DNA from: Pleionea sediminis
Lineage (GTDB): Bacteria; Pseudomonadota; Gammaproteobacteria; Enterobacterales; Kangiellaceae
Assembly (NCBI RefSeq): GCF_007570825.1
Contig: NZ_SUNB01000001.1
Location: forward strand, 806,001 to 870,000
DNA: 64,000 nt
Reading direction: 5' to 3'
Positions within the stretch are counted from its first letter, which is position 1. Each line of letters starts with the position of its first letter. Shown one piece after another: positions 18,734 through 27,505 of this stretch. Below the pieces are notes generated by a model. That model did not search any database, had not been told where the DNA came from, and saw only the letters and a program-made list of their open reading frames with translations. The position numbers and the translations under genes are program-made.

Positions 18734-20446
18734 TTATTGTTGTTCAGCGTCTAGTCTATGCAACTGAGTAACAATAAATTTCCCCTCTCTAATTTCAAAA
18801 GTAAATCGAATAGATTGACCGATAACAAATGATGATATCTGTAGCTCATCGCTTATCAAGAAGTCGACTGTTGCAGATGGTCGTCCCCATTTTTCGATAG
18901 CTCCTCGTAAAATGGTTACAGTTTTTTCTTGAGGATCAATATGCTTAATAGTGCCATCAACTGTCGCAGTCTGAATGTCACTTTTTGATTGACTGTCCAT
19001 AATGTGAGTGCCAGTGATTCGATACGTCTTTTCGCCGCTATCATTCACTTCTTTTTTAAGCTCTAAATGCAAAGTTAATCCCGAGTTTAACGGCGTAATA
19101 TCAACTGACTCATCTATCATGAATTCCATTGTCATTGATGGCCAATCCCACTCTGGAATTGGCTGATGATATGCAACTATAATATTTGAATCTAAATTTA
19201 TTTGCTTGATAGTAGCTTCAACCCAAACTTTTTCTGGGACTGACTCACGTACTGACATTCGTTTAAAATCTGAAGTTTTACTTGATTCAGAATCAATTAA
19301 AAATTGTGCAGATGTAACTACCTTATCTCCTTCTTTTAATCCACTCAAAACCTCATATCCCTGCTCCGACTGTCGTCCTAACTTGATCTCAAGTGACTTA
19401 AACTTTCCATCGCCTAACGCTAGAACAACACGATCGCGACGCCCTGTACGAATGACGGCTTCTCGAGGAACCATGATAACTTCATCATCAAGTCGTGACT
19501 CAATCGTTATCTGGGCAAACATATTGGGTTTTAGCACACGATCTTTATTTTCGAAGCGCAAACGTAACTTAACCGTTCTCGTTTGTTCGTTTAAAGCTGG
19601 ATAAATATAATCAACTTCCCCCGTCCATTTTCGCCCCGGATTATAATCTAGCGACATAGTTACACGATCGCCTAAATTCACGTGAGCGGCCTGACGTTCG
19701 AAAACTTCTGCCTGAACCCAAACAGAAGAGAGGTCCCCGATAGACATTAAAGTAGTCCCTGGTTTTACGTAAAACCCCTCTCTAATATTTAAATTATCTA
19801 TCACACCATTTTGAGGAGAGTAGAACGTAATATTTTGTTCGACCTGACGAGAAGATTTTAATTTCGAAACAAATTGCTCCGATATCTGAAGAGCTTTCAT
19901 TCTTGCTTCTGCCGCTTTAATCAAGACTTGATTATTACGTCCTAAAGCTAACAGAAGCTCTTCTTGAGCATTAACCAGCTCAGGTGAGTACAATTGATAT
20001 AAGGCCTGACCTTTAGATACCGGATCGCCTTCAGCTTTAACATTAAGGATTTCTATCCATCCTTCTACTCGAGGATGAATATGAATCAAACGGTCCTCGT
20101 CGTAGTTAACATAACCGACGGTATTAACGACAGAATGGAGCATTTCGCGCTGAACCGAAGCCGTACGAACACCGATATTATTAACAACTTCAGGTGATAT
20201 GTATATTGTACCGGCAGTATTATCACTTCCCGAAGATTCTTCGTAAACCGGAACTAAATCCATTCCCATCGGTGACTTTCCAGGTTTATCTCTGCGATAG
20301 TTTGGATCCATTGGTGCGACCCAATAAAGGGGCTGTTCTTCTTTCTCAAGTAAACCAAATTCACTTGAAATGATTAAAGAATTAATTCCCCAACCAAGCG
20401 CAATACCAATTAGCAAAACGATGATTATTACATGGAACTTTTTCAT
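18734..20446 (-). CDS. cusB: CusB-type adaptor with heavy-metal-binding domain and two CusF-like domains
   Basis: Periplasmic adaptor of 570 residues for the Cu/Ag pump. An N-terminal anchor (about 4-25) is followed by a heavy-metal-binding motif (YWVAPMDPNYRRDKPGKSPMGMDLVPVYE split around residues 41-70), a barrel-sandwich core, and two CusF-like beta-barrels at about 402-480 and 490-568. The first keeps the CusF ligand set (His in YHQP, Trp in EWDWP, both Met of SMTM). The second has Arg in place of His, GRPSATV in place of the Trp-Met-Met motif, so it should not bind Cu(I). Its start overlaps the CusC stop by four bases. Confidence 0.9.
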   Translation of the reverse strand: MKKFHVIIIVLLIGIALGWGINSLIISSEFGLLEKEEQPLYWVAPMDPNYRRDKPGKSPMGMDLVPVYEESSGSDNTAGTIYISPEVVNNIGVRTASVQREMLHSVVNTVGYVNYDEDRLIHIHPRVEGWIEILNVKAEGDPVSKGQALYQLYSPELVNAQEELLLALGRNNQVLIKAAEARMKALQISEQFVSKLKSSRQVEQNITFYSPQNGVIDNLNIREGFYVKPGTTLMSIGDLSSVWVQAEVFERQAAHVNLGDRVTMSLDYNPGRKWTGEVDYIYPALNEQTRTVKLRLRFENKDRVLKPNMFAQITIESRLDDEVIMVPREAVIRTGRRDRVVLALGDGKFKSLEIKLGRQSEQGYEVLSGLKEGDKVVTSAQFLIDSESSKTSDFKRMSVRESVPEKVWVEATIKQINLDSNIIVAYHQPIPEWDWPSMTMEFMIDESVDITPLNSGLTLHLELKKEVNDSGEKTYRITGTHIMDSQSKSDIQTATVDGTIKHIDPQEKTVTILRGAIEKWGRPSATVDFLISDELQISSFVIGQSIRFTFEIREGKFIVTQLHRLDAEQQ

Positions 20447-21795
20447 TGTTTCACCTCATTATTATCTGAGCCGCTAGAATCAACAGTCGTTAAAAAATAA
20501 TTCCATACGGCAACCGCTTGAAAAAAATCAACCCGTATATTCAAATAATCAATTTTTGCATTTAATAAATCGATTCGAGAACGAACAACCTCGTTAAAAT
20601 CGCCATCATCATTGGTATATGCTTTCAATGACGCCTCCGACTGTTCTTCAAGTTGTGGTATCAACTTTATTTCAAACAAATGCTTTCGCTCATTAAGCAC
20701 ACGTAATGATTCGATTGTCGACATCATATTTGCAAACAAATTCTTAATTTTATCTTGCCTTATGTATCGCTTCGTTTGTGCTTCATAGCTTACTGCTTTT
20801 AATTGAGGATCCTGTCGACCACTGGTAAAAATTGGCAAATCAAATGTAACGCCGATAGAGAAAAAGTCAGAGCGATCCATTCCTCCGGGCGAGTCATCTC
20901 GAAATCCATACGATGCATTAACGCCCCATTGCGGTTTATAAGCTTGTTCAGCTATCGCAACTTTAATATTTGACTGCGATACCTCAGTGGATAATGCAGC
21001 AACTGCAGGATGTCTTTGAAGATGCTCAAGAATCCAATCGTATTTATCAGCTTTATCAGATTGCAGAAAGAGCTGAGTCGAAAATCGATTCGACAATGCA
21101 TTAAGTTCTACCAGCTCGACCTCCCACTGATTTTCTGTATGAGAGTCAAACCAACGACTTAGTGCTTGCAATTGGGTACGAGCCTGCTGCTTTAATCGAA
21201 AAAGTCGGTCATCCAGACGTGTTAATTCCAACTGTGCTCGAATAAGATCTTGTTGTCGGTTTTTCAATAATCCAGAGGTGTAACTTGCTTCAGCAATTTT
21301 CGATGCTTGCTCAAAAAGGAATCGATTCTCTTTGATTAATTGAATACTTTTTTGTGCTCGATATGCTTCCAACCAACGATGTTCAACTTGTGCAATTATG
21401 TTTGTGCGAATATCAGATAAATGATATCTGTCTGCTTTTGACAAAAGCAGCCATGATTTCTGCATTAATCCTTGGGAATCACCACGTGGGAACATTTGAC
21501 TAACACCCAACTTTAGTTGCGTCATGTTTTCCTGAGAAAAATCAAAACTGTCAACAGGAAGATTGGCAAATGAGAGCGAGATTTTAGGATCTGGTAAAGA
21601 ATCTGCGGCCTGCGATAAAAAATCAGCTTGTTTAATTTTTGCTTGCAATCGCTTTAAATCTGAAGCATCGGTTAACGCTTTTTGAATAGCTTCATCAAGA
21701 TTCAACGTATTGAACCTTTGCGTAGTATTCTCAAAGGCATGAGCAAGGCATAAAGCTAGCCCCAAAACGACAAGTGTTACTTTTTGATAAAACAT
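20443..21795 (-). CDS. CusC/TolC-family outer-membrane efflux channel
   Basis: TolC-type protein of 450 residues that provides the outer-membrane exit duct for the CusBA pump. It has a cleavable signal peptide (about 1-20, ending CLAHA) and no lipobox, unlike E. coli CusC. Two Ala/Leu/Gln-rich coiled-coil repeats are visible, with the DPKISLSFANLPVDSF and GVTFDLPIFTSGRQDPQLKA motifs that mark the beta-strand hairpins. The stop overlaps the CusB start (ATGA), and the small Cys-rich gene lies 75 bp upstream. Confidence 0.88.
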   Translation of the reverse strand: MFYQKVTLVVLGLALCLAHAFENTTQRFNTLNLDEAIQKALTDASDLKRLQAKIKQADFLSQAADSLPDPKISLSFANLPVDSFDFSQENMTQLKLGVSQMFPRGDSQGLMQKSWLLLSKADRYHLSDIRTNIIAQVEHRWLEAYRAQKSIQLIKENRFLFEQASKIAEASYTSGLLKNRQQDLIRAQLELTRLDDRLFRLKQQARTQLQALSRWFDSHTENQWEVELVELNALSNRFSTQLFLQSDKADKYDWILEHLQRHPAVAALSTEVSQSNIKVAIAEQAYKPQWGVNASYGFRDDSPGGMDRSDFFSIGVTFDLPIFTSGRQDPQLKAVSYEAQTKRYIRQDKIKNLFANMMSTIESLRVLNERKHLFEIKLIPQLEEQSEASLKAYTNDDGDFNEVVRSRIDLLNAKIDYLNIRVDFFQAVAVWNYFLTTVDSSGSDNNEVKQ

Positions 21796-21870
21796 GGGTA
21801 TTTCCTGATAATGAAATAGCTGAAAGCAATTACCGATAAATCGGCATTCCTAAAAACAATCAGGAGAAAA

Positions 21871-22290
21871 TCAAATCAAAAATCGACACAAAAGTAGATT
21901 TCTGTCCGACAGGTAATTTAATGATGCCGACTTAAGACGGGGTATATAAGAGGAATGTTGTTGACCCAAAAACTTCAACTCGACAAAAAACCAAACTAGG
22001 ACTGAGTTCGGCTTATCGGGCATGTTTTGGGCCATGATCCATTCAGGTTCACAGTCTGAACAAGGTGGCTCAAACTGATTTTTCGAATTGTCTTTGTCTG
22101 GACAGCAGGCATGAGCTTCGCCTTTAGCTTCATCCAGTCCCATGTCCATATCGTGAGTCATCTCATTAGTTGTGCTATGGTCTACTAATGAATTCAATTG
22201 CATCCCTTGGTCACAGCACTGCCCTGCCAGAAGTGCTACAACGGCAATTAGCAATAACAGATAACTTTTGGGAGATCGAGTCTTTATCAT
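21871..22290 (-). CDS. Small exported Cys/His/Met-rich protein, first gene of the copper/silver operon
   Basis: Protein of 139 residues with an N-terminal hydrophobic segment (about 10-23) followed by CC, HDMDM, HACC and CSDC motifs, which are plausible Cu(I)/Ag(I) ligands. I do not recognise an assigned family with certainty; it resembles short metal-rich proteins (DUF2946/CopL-like) that open copper operons. It sits directly behind the CueR-type promoter. A periplasmic metal-binding or sensing role is inference from composition and context. Confidence 0.6.
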   Translation of the reverse strand: MIKTRSPKSYLLLLIAVVALLAGQCCDQGMQLNSLVDHSTTNEMTHDMDMGLDEAKGEAHACCPDKDNSKNQFEPPCSDCEPEWIMAQNMPDKPNSVLVWFFVELKFLGQQHSSYIPRLKSASLNYLSDRNLLLCRFLI

Positions 22291-22317
22291 ACGTTTATTC
22301 TAGTCATATTAGCGGCA

Positions 22318-22348
22318 ATTTTAAACCTTTGAGTAAGTCAAAGGTCAA
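22318..22348 (-). promoter_or_regulatory. CueR/MerR-type promoter with 19-bp spacer for the copper/silver operon
   Basis: On the minus strand a -35 of TTGACC (22343-22348) and a -10 of TAAAAT (22318-22323) are 19 bp apart, the over-long spacer characteristic of MerR-family promoters. Between them is a perfect dyad with arms ACCTTTGA and TCAAAGGT and a 5-base centre (22325-22345), closely matching CueR operators (ACCTT...AAGGT). The start site would be near 22311, about 20 bases before the first gene. No merR/cueR gene is in the window. Confidence 0.85.
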
Positions 22349-22375
22349 AGATTATTGTCTATTATCTGCCAGTTT

Positions 22376-22603
22376 TTATGATTTTTCTTGCGAATATTTC
22401 TGTTTGTCAACAATCGCTACCGACTCATTAGCTTCACTCCATTCAACGACCGCTTCTCCAGATTTTAGTTTCGCTTTGACCTGCTCTATCCACTGAGTCA
22501 TTTGGACCGCCTCAATTTGATAGTCTTCCAACTGACTCAGAATATGTTCTCTTACAATATTTTCTAATGTTTCAGTTTCGATTTCTTGCCATGGAATGAT
22601 CAT
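22376..22603 (-). CDS. YheU family protein (UPF0270)
   Basis: Small protein of 75 residues starting MIIPWQEIETETLENI and containing SGEAVVEWSEANESVAIV, the hallmarks of the YheU/UPF0270 family. Its function is unknown. I chose the ATG at 22603, preceded by a GAG motif about eight bases upstream, over a TTG four codons earlier. It lies upstream of and co-directional with the copper operon but before its promoter, so it is a separate unit. Confidence 0.85.
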   Translation of the reverse strand: MIIPWQEIETETLENIVREHILSQLEDYQIEAVQMTQWIEQVKAKLKSGEAVVEWSEANESVAIVDKQKYSQEKS

Positions 22604-22793
22604 ATTTTGTCTCAAATAAATACTATCGCTCGGAGTCGAGTATACCTTATATATAAAACGTGCCTTTATAGAGCTCTTATTCTATCTCAATGTCATATAG
22701 TCTATCAAAAGTATAAGGCGACTATTAAAATAAGTTTATTTAGATTAGAGTTCATGGATATTAAAGAAACTTTGAATTGCTTACATAAAGAGC

Positions 22794-25700
22794 TTATAGC
22801 GATACTTTTGTTATGCTTAACCAAACTTTCAGTGTTTTTTGAATATCATCGAGACTGATCGGCTTCGGCAAATAATCATTCATTCCGGCATCAATGCATT
22901 TTTCTTTGTCGCCTTTCATAGCATTAGCAGTTAACGCAATAATAGGAATACTCGCCCATTCTTCTCCTACATCACCTTTGCGAATACGTCGTGTTGTTTC
23001 ATATCCATCCATTTCCGGCATTTGGCAGTCCATAAGGATCAGAGAAAAGTCAGAAGCTTTTTTCGCTTGCATGAACTCAAGCGCCTTTTTACCATTGTTG
23101 AGTAACTCGCAATCTAAGTTAAGCTTTCTTAGAATTGCTTTAATTACAGTTTGATTTACAGGATTGTCCTCCACAATTAAAAGCTTGTGACTTGAATCTA
23201 TTTTGTCGTCACCATCATTCGATTGTTCTTTATTATTTGTATTACCAATGAATTCTATTTTACCTGTTACCGCACTCCATAACTCTTGTGGAGTAATAGG
23301 TTTAAAAATGTAATATAGACCTGAATTCTTTTCGTTATTTGAAAAATCAGAGTGAATATGGGAAAAAATAACACATTGATTCATTAAGTTTGATAATTTT
23401 TCTTTCCAGTTTTCTTCGCGAACACTTTTTTTGAGGTAAGACTCATCAAAAAATAAAATGTCGGCTCCGACTTTTTCTACTTCTTCAAATTTTATTGGAT
23501 AATCAATAACAGTTACTGATAGTCCCCAATGTGACAGCTGCCTTTTCACATTATTGGCCTGAGTCGTATTTTTATCGAATAAAGCCACTTTTGAAAATTG
23601 GATTTTCTCTTTATCATAAGAGACTCCTTTACCTTCCTCCAATAACAATTCGATTGTAAATCGACTACCTTCTCCTTCTTTACTAGTAACCTCGACCTTA
23701 CCATCCATCAATTCACACAGCTGTTTTACGATGGCTAACCCTAAGCCAGTTCCACCATATCTCCTTGTAGTTGATGCATCCTCCTGAGTAAATGCATTAA
23801 ATAATAAAGGTAATTTTGACTGTTCAATTCCGATACCATTGTCTTCAATGGAAAAGATAAACAATATTCTCTCATTGACTCGCTTTGTACTCGCGACCAG
23901 TGTAATTGTTCCATCTTTAGTAAATTTTAAAGCATTCGAGTAGAGATTAGTAATTACTTGACGAACTCGACCAGGGTCACCAATTAAAATTTGATGATTA
24001 ATATCTACAGTATCAAGAATAATCTGGTTGCTATGTTCTTCTGCTTTATAAGCCATGGCATTAACAATATCACTCAATAAATTGACCGCATTAAAGGAAA
24101 TATTTTCAAAAGTTAACTTCCCTGCCTCTATTTTAGAGAAATCTAAAATGTCATTAATAATGTGTAAAAGTGATTGCGCAGAAGTAATAGCAAGTTCCGT
24201 GTGATGTAATTGAGTTTTAGTCAACGATGTTTGTTTCAATAAACTTAGCATGCCAAAGATCCCGTTCATTGGCGTTCTTATTTCATGACTCATACTCGCT
24301 AAGAATTGGCTTTTAGCTTTGGCCGCTGCATGAGCGTCATCCCTTGCCTTAGTAAGTTTTTGTTCTATATCTTTTCGTTCGGTAATGTCAATATGAGTCC
24401 CAATCATCCTTTTGGGTTTACCATCTGAATACCACTCGACAACTTTTCCTGTATCCAGTACCCAAATCCAATGCCCATCTCGGTGTTTCATTCTCGCTTC
24501 CGAATAATATCGAGATGTCTGGCCTTGCCAATGTCGTTCGAGAGCTTCAGCTGAAAGTTTTAGATCGTCCGGATGAGCGAGGTTTAGCCACGTATCAATG
24601 GTTATAGGTTCTAAATCTTCAAGCGTATAACCAATCATTTCAGCCCATCGTTCATTAAAGGTTACCTCTCCTGTTTGAACGTACCAGTCCCAAATACCGA
24701 CGCCAGTACTGTCTATAATCAACTCTAACTGGTCGGCATTTTCTTTCAGAGCAGCTTCATAAGCTCTACGCTGCGAAAGGTCTTCGACAATTGACCATAC
24801 AAATTTTTTACCACTAGTATCAGTAAATAAAACGCCATTTAATAAAACAGGATACGCATTGCCATCTTTCGTCACATATTCTTTTTCGTAGGGACCATAT
24901 CGTCCATATTGCTTTAAACGACTTAACATCATTTTTTCTTGATCTAAAAAATCCTTTGGCGTTAAAGCCCAATAGTCAATATTTAAAAGCTCTTCTCGCG
25001 TGTAACCTGTTGGCCGAACCAGTGCATCGTTAAGTTCAATAAATCGCCCAGTATCAAACTCGTTTAATGCAATTCCTATAGGAGACAAATCAAATAATGC
25101 CCGCAACCTCTCTTCACTTTTCTTACGTTTTAAAGTATTACTTCCAATCAACCAAACAGAAAAAATTACAAGCGCACTTATTACGAGAATTGTCATTGTG
25201 ACAGCTTGAAATAATCCTCCCTTTTCGTGCCAATCTGATTTAGGAGACATATAAATATGCCAAGAGCCGCCCGGAAATTTTACCGGAACTGAAACAGGAT
25301 TTGTTTTTAGAATTGAATCGTTACCATAGAAAAACTCACCCCCTTTACCTAATCCATTAGTCCCTTGCAGTGCTATATTGAATTCATCAAGCAGAGTATT
25401 AAGTTCTACCAACCTGAATATTTTATCGACATCGAGAACAACAGATATTAATCCCCAAAAAACTCTTTTATTATTGATTTCGACATAAACCGGCAGACGG
25501 GCAATAATTCCCAGTCCACCTTGAACCAACTCTAAAGGGCCCGTCATAACGACGTCGCCTGTTTCTTTCGCTTTTACAGCGGCATCAACCTGCTGACTTG
25601 ACTCTAAATAATTGAAACCCAAGGCTGCTTCATTTCCTTTGAGCGGAAAAATCATGCTGATGACCATATCCGGCGCTGCACCGATGTTTCTTATTGCACG

Positions 25701-25991
25701 TGAATCTTTAAATAATGGCTTAACCACCTCCGTAAAACGCTTTTGAGACATATTTGGCTCAGCCATTATGACGATACGCACACCTTTCACTAATAGTAGT
25801 TCAGCGACTAGTGCATCCTCCAACTGGATACGAAGTTCATTTGCTTTTTCAATAACATTATTTCTGAACTCGGAGTCTTCAACCTCACTGATATAGGAGT
25901 TCAGGACGTATCCGACTGATAAAACGGCCATTGTAAATAAGCTCATTACCAGTCGGTATATAAACTTTGAATGGCTAAAAAAATGAGCCAA
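22794..25991 (-). CDS. CHASE-domain hybrid sensor histidine kinase with two PAS and two receiver domains
   Basis: Membrane kinase of 1065 residues. In order: TM1 (about 12-32), periplasmic CHASE-type sensor (about 40-260), TM2 (about 275-295), PAS 1 (about 300-415), PAS 2 with PAC (about 425-550), HisKA with H-box SHEIRTPMNG (His near 567), HATPase (DNGIGI near 715, GGTGLGLAIV), a degenerate receiver (about 805-910) and a true receiver (about 935-1055; MDCQMPEMDGYE, LTANAM, Lys in YLPKPI). The first receiver keeps an Asp in ILFFDES but has lost the acidic pair and Lys context. No output regulator is adjacent. Signal unknown. Confidence 0.9.
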   Translation of the reverse strand: MAHFFSHSKFIYRLVMSLFTMAVLSVGYVLNSYISEVEDSEFRNNVIEKANELRIQLEDALVAELLLVKGVRIVIMAEPNMSQKRFTEVVKPLFKDSRAIRNIGAAPDMVISMIFPLKGNEAALGFNYLESSQQVDAAVKAKETGDVVMTGPLELVQGGLGIIARLPVYVEINNKRVFWGLISVVLDVDKIFRLVELNTLLDEFNIALQGTNGLGKGGEFFYGNDSILKTNPVSVPVKFPGGSWHIYMSPKSDWHEKGGLFQAVTMTILVISALVIFSVWLIGSNTLKRKKSEERLRALFDLSPIGIALNEFDTGRFIELNDALVRPTGYTREELLNIDYWALTPKDFLDQEKMMLSRLKQYGRYGPYEKEYVTKDGNAYPVLLNGVLFTDTSGKKFVWSIVEDLSQRRAYEAALKENADQLELIIDSTGVGIWDWYVQTGEVTFNERWAEMIGYTLEDLEPITIDTWLNLAHPDDLKLSAEALERHWQGQTSRYYSEARMKHRDGHWIWVLDTGKVVEWYSDGKPKRMIGTHIDITERKDIEQKLTKARDDAHAAAKAKSQFLASMSHEIRTPMNGIFGMLSLLKQTSLTKTQLHHTELAITSAQSLLHIINDILDFSKIEAGKLTFENISFNAVNLLSDIVNAMAYKAEEHSNQIILDTVDINHQILIGDPGRVRQVITNLYSNALKFTKDGTITLVASTKRVNERILFIFSIEDNGIGIEQSKLPLLFNAFTQEDASTTRRYGGTGLGLAIVKQLCELMDGKVEVTSKEGEGSRFTIELLLEEGKGVSYDKEKIQFSKVALFDKNTTQANNVKRQLSHWGLSVTVIDYPIKFEEVEKVGADILFFDESYLKKSVREENWKEKLSNLMNQCVIFSHIHSDFSNNEKNSGLYYIFKPITPQELWSAVTGKIEFIGNTNNKEQSNDGDDKIDSSHKLLIVEDNPVNQTVIKAILRKLNLDCELLNNGKKALEFMQAKKASDFSLILMDCQMPEMDGYETTRRIRKGDVGEEWASIPIIALTANAMKGDKEKCIDAGMNDYLPKPISLDDIQKTLKVWLSITKVSL

Positions 25992-26003
25992 AAAACACCC
26001 CCA

Positions 26004-26046
26004 ATGAGTAAAATAGCTACCTCAAATAATAGACTAATTTACTCAT
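26004..26046. repeat. Spaced 9-bp inverted repeat between divergent kinase and membrane-protein genes
   Basis: Arms ATGAGTAAA (26004-26012) and TTTACTCAT (26038-26046) are perfect complements separated by 25 bases. They lie immediately upstream of the leftward hybrid kinase and about 110 bp before the rightward membrane-protein gene. They could be a paired operator; no family consensus is recognised. Confidence 0.35.
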
Positions 26047-26151
26047 ACAACGTTTTTTTGTAACTGAAATTAATATTTTAAGACTGGATGTAGAGTGAAT
26101 GCCGAAGATTTTGATAATATCGGAGATATACGAGTCGATTAAGCGGACATT

Positions 26152-27465
26152 ATGAATTTAGTAAAACAGTTCAAAGTGGGTCTCATAGAGAGTCCTGCAA
26201 CCTTATTTCAACACAAAAAGCGGTCTTCGCTTTTACTATTAATCTATCTTTTAGTTGGACTGAGTATTTTTGCCCTATTTGGTTATGTTTTATTGGAGAA
26301 TCAAAGCTCTATGAAACAAGCTATTTTAGATTATTTGTTTCCGGAATCATGGCACTCTTTATCGGAAAAACTCTATTCATTTTTCTTCGAATCACAGTCG
26401 AAACAAGTTCTTGGCAATGCCATTCTCAGTGGTTCACTAGTTATTGCATCCATTTTTTTATTCCCTATAAAAGAGAAATATTCAGCAGTTTTCGAGAAAG
26501 AACAAGGTTACCCAAATGGACCATATCAGGAATTTCCTCTCTGGTTACAAGGTATCGAAGAAACGCGATTGTTCCTTTTCTATTTAACAGCACAGATGAT
26601 CATTTTATGGATCGGCTACTATCCCTATTTTTGGACTGAAGTAATCTCTGTTTCTCTTAGTTATTTTTTCTTATTCTATACTTTCGGCTTAGATATTATT
26701 TCGCCTACATTACAACGACACAGAGTCAAATACTCAAAAATAAACAAACTTTTATTCAGAAATCTGATATGCACGCTCCTTTTTGGCTTGCTCTTTAGTT
26801 TACCGGCGATTGTAATTAGCCAATGGATTTTATCTATTGAAACACTCAACTTGCTTGAAATTTCAATCGCATTATTTATTTTAAACTTATTTTTTATTGC
26901 AATTTCAATACCCGCAGGTACAGCAATTGGAAGCCATCTTTTAAAGGAAAATACACAAGTTATTAACGTTGCCACCTCAACTAAAATTTTAGGCTACTTA
27001 ATAATGACTCTAGGTTTGATATCCGGCCTGGTATTCCACTCCCGACTAATACAATCAATGCACCACAAATCGCAAATACTAAAAGCAGAATACGCGATTG
27101 ATTTTGATTCATTCGACTTCAATTTTAAGTCGCTGGGAAGCATGCTTACCGGGGACTCTATCGGCGATCTGAAGTTCAACCTGACGATTGATAATCCTAC
27201 AGAATACGATATGGCTTTTGAAAATAGCCAAATATATATCTTTAAAAATTCAAAGCAAGTCAGCAAAGTTGCGATAGAAGGTTTTTCCGTTCCTGCTGGA
27301 GAGGAGAAGGAAATAACAATGAAATTCAATGCTAAATCAAATTTTTCTGAAGTAACTTTAGGAGAAATCAGTCAGGCGCTGGATGGTTGGACTATGGAAA
27401 TGCATATAGAATTATTTCCGGGCATTCCATTCATCATTCAATTAATGGACAGTGATAACGATTAA
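26152..27465 (+). CDS. Polytopic membrane protein with LEA14-like C-terminal domain
   Basis: Protein of 437 residues that I do not recognise as a named family. The first 300 residues hold about six to seven hydrophobic helices. The last 130, after a final membrane helix near 275-297, form a beta-rich soluble domain with FNFKSLGSMLTG, KFNLTIDNPTEYDMAFENSQIYIF and VPAGEEKEITMKF. That pattern (N-P-T/N motif, then strand-rich repeats) resembles LEA14/WHy domains, which in bacteria often occur on exported or lipid-anchored proteins. A role in envelope or desiccation stress would be speculation. Confidence 0.6.
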   Translation: MNLVKQFKVGLIESPATLFQHKKRSSLLLLIYLLVGLSIFALFGYVLLENQSSMKQAILDYLFPESWHSLSEKLYSFFFESQSKQVLGNAILSGSLVIASIFLFPIKEKYSAVFEKEQGYPNGPYQEFPLWLQGIEETRLFLFYLTAQMIILWIGYYPYFWTEVISVSLSYFFLFYTFGLDIISPTLQRHRVKYSKINKLLFRNLICTLLFGLLFSLPAIVISQWILSIETLNLLEISIALFILNLFFIAISIPAGTAIGSHLLKENTQVINVATSTKILGYLIMTLGLISGLVFHSRLIQSMHHKSQILKAEYAIDFDSFDFNFKSLGSMLTGDSIGDLKFNLTIDNPTEYDMAFENSQIYIFKNSKQVSKVAIEGFSVPAGEEKEITMKFNAKSNFSEVTLGEISQALDGWTMEMHIELFPGIPFIIQLMDSDND

Positions 27466-27475
27466 TACTCAAAAA

Positions 27476-27502
27476 TTCAAGGTCGAACAAATCGACCTTG
27501 AA
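27476..27502 (-). terminator. Rho-independent terminator after feoB
   Basis: A perfect 11-bp stem (TTCAAGGTCGA / TCGACCTTGAA) with a 5-base loop is followed on the minus strand by a run of five T. It begins four bases beyond the feoB stop. It may also stop transcription from the convergent gene on the plus strand, but that side lacks a T tract. Confidence 0.85.
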
Positions 27503-27505
27503 TCA

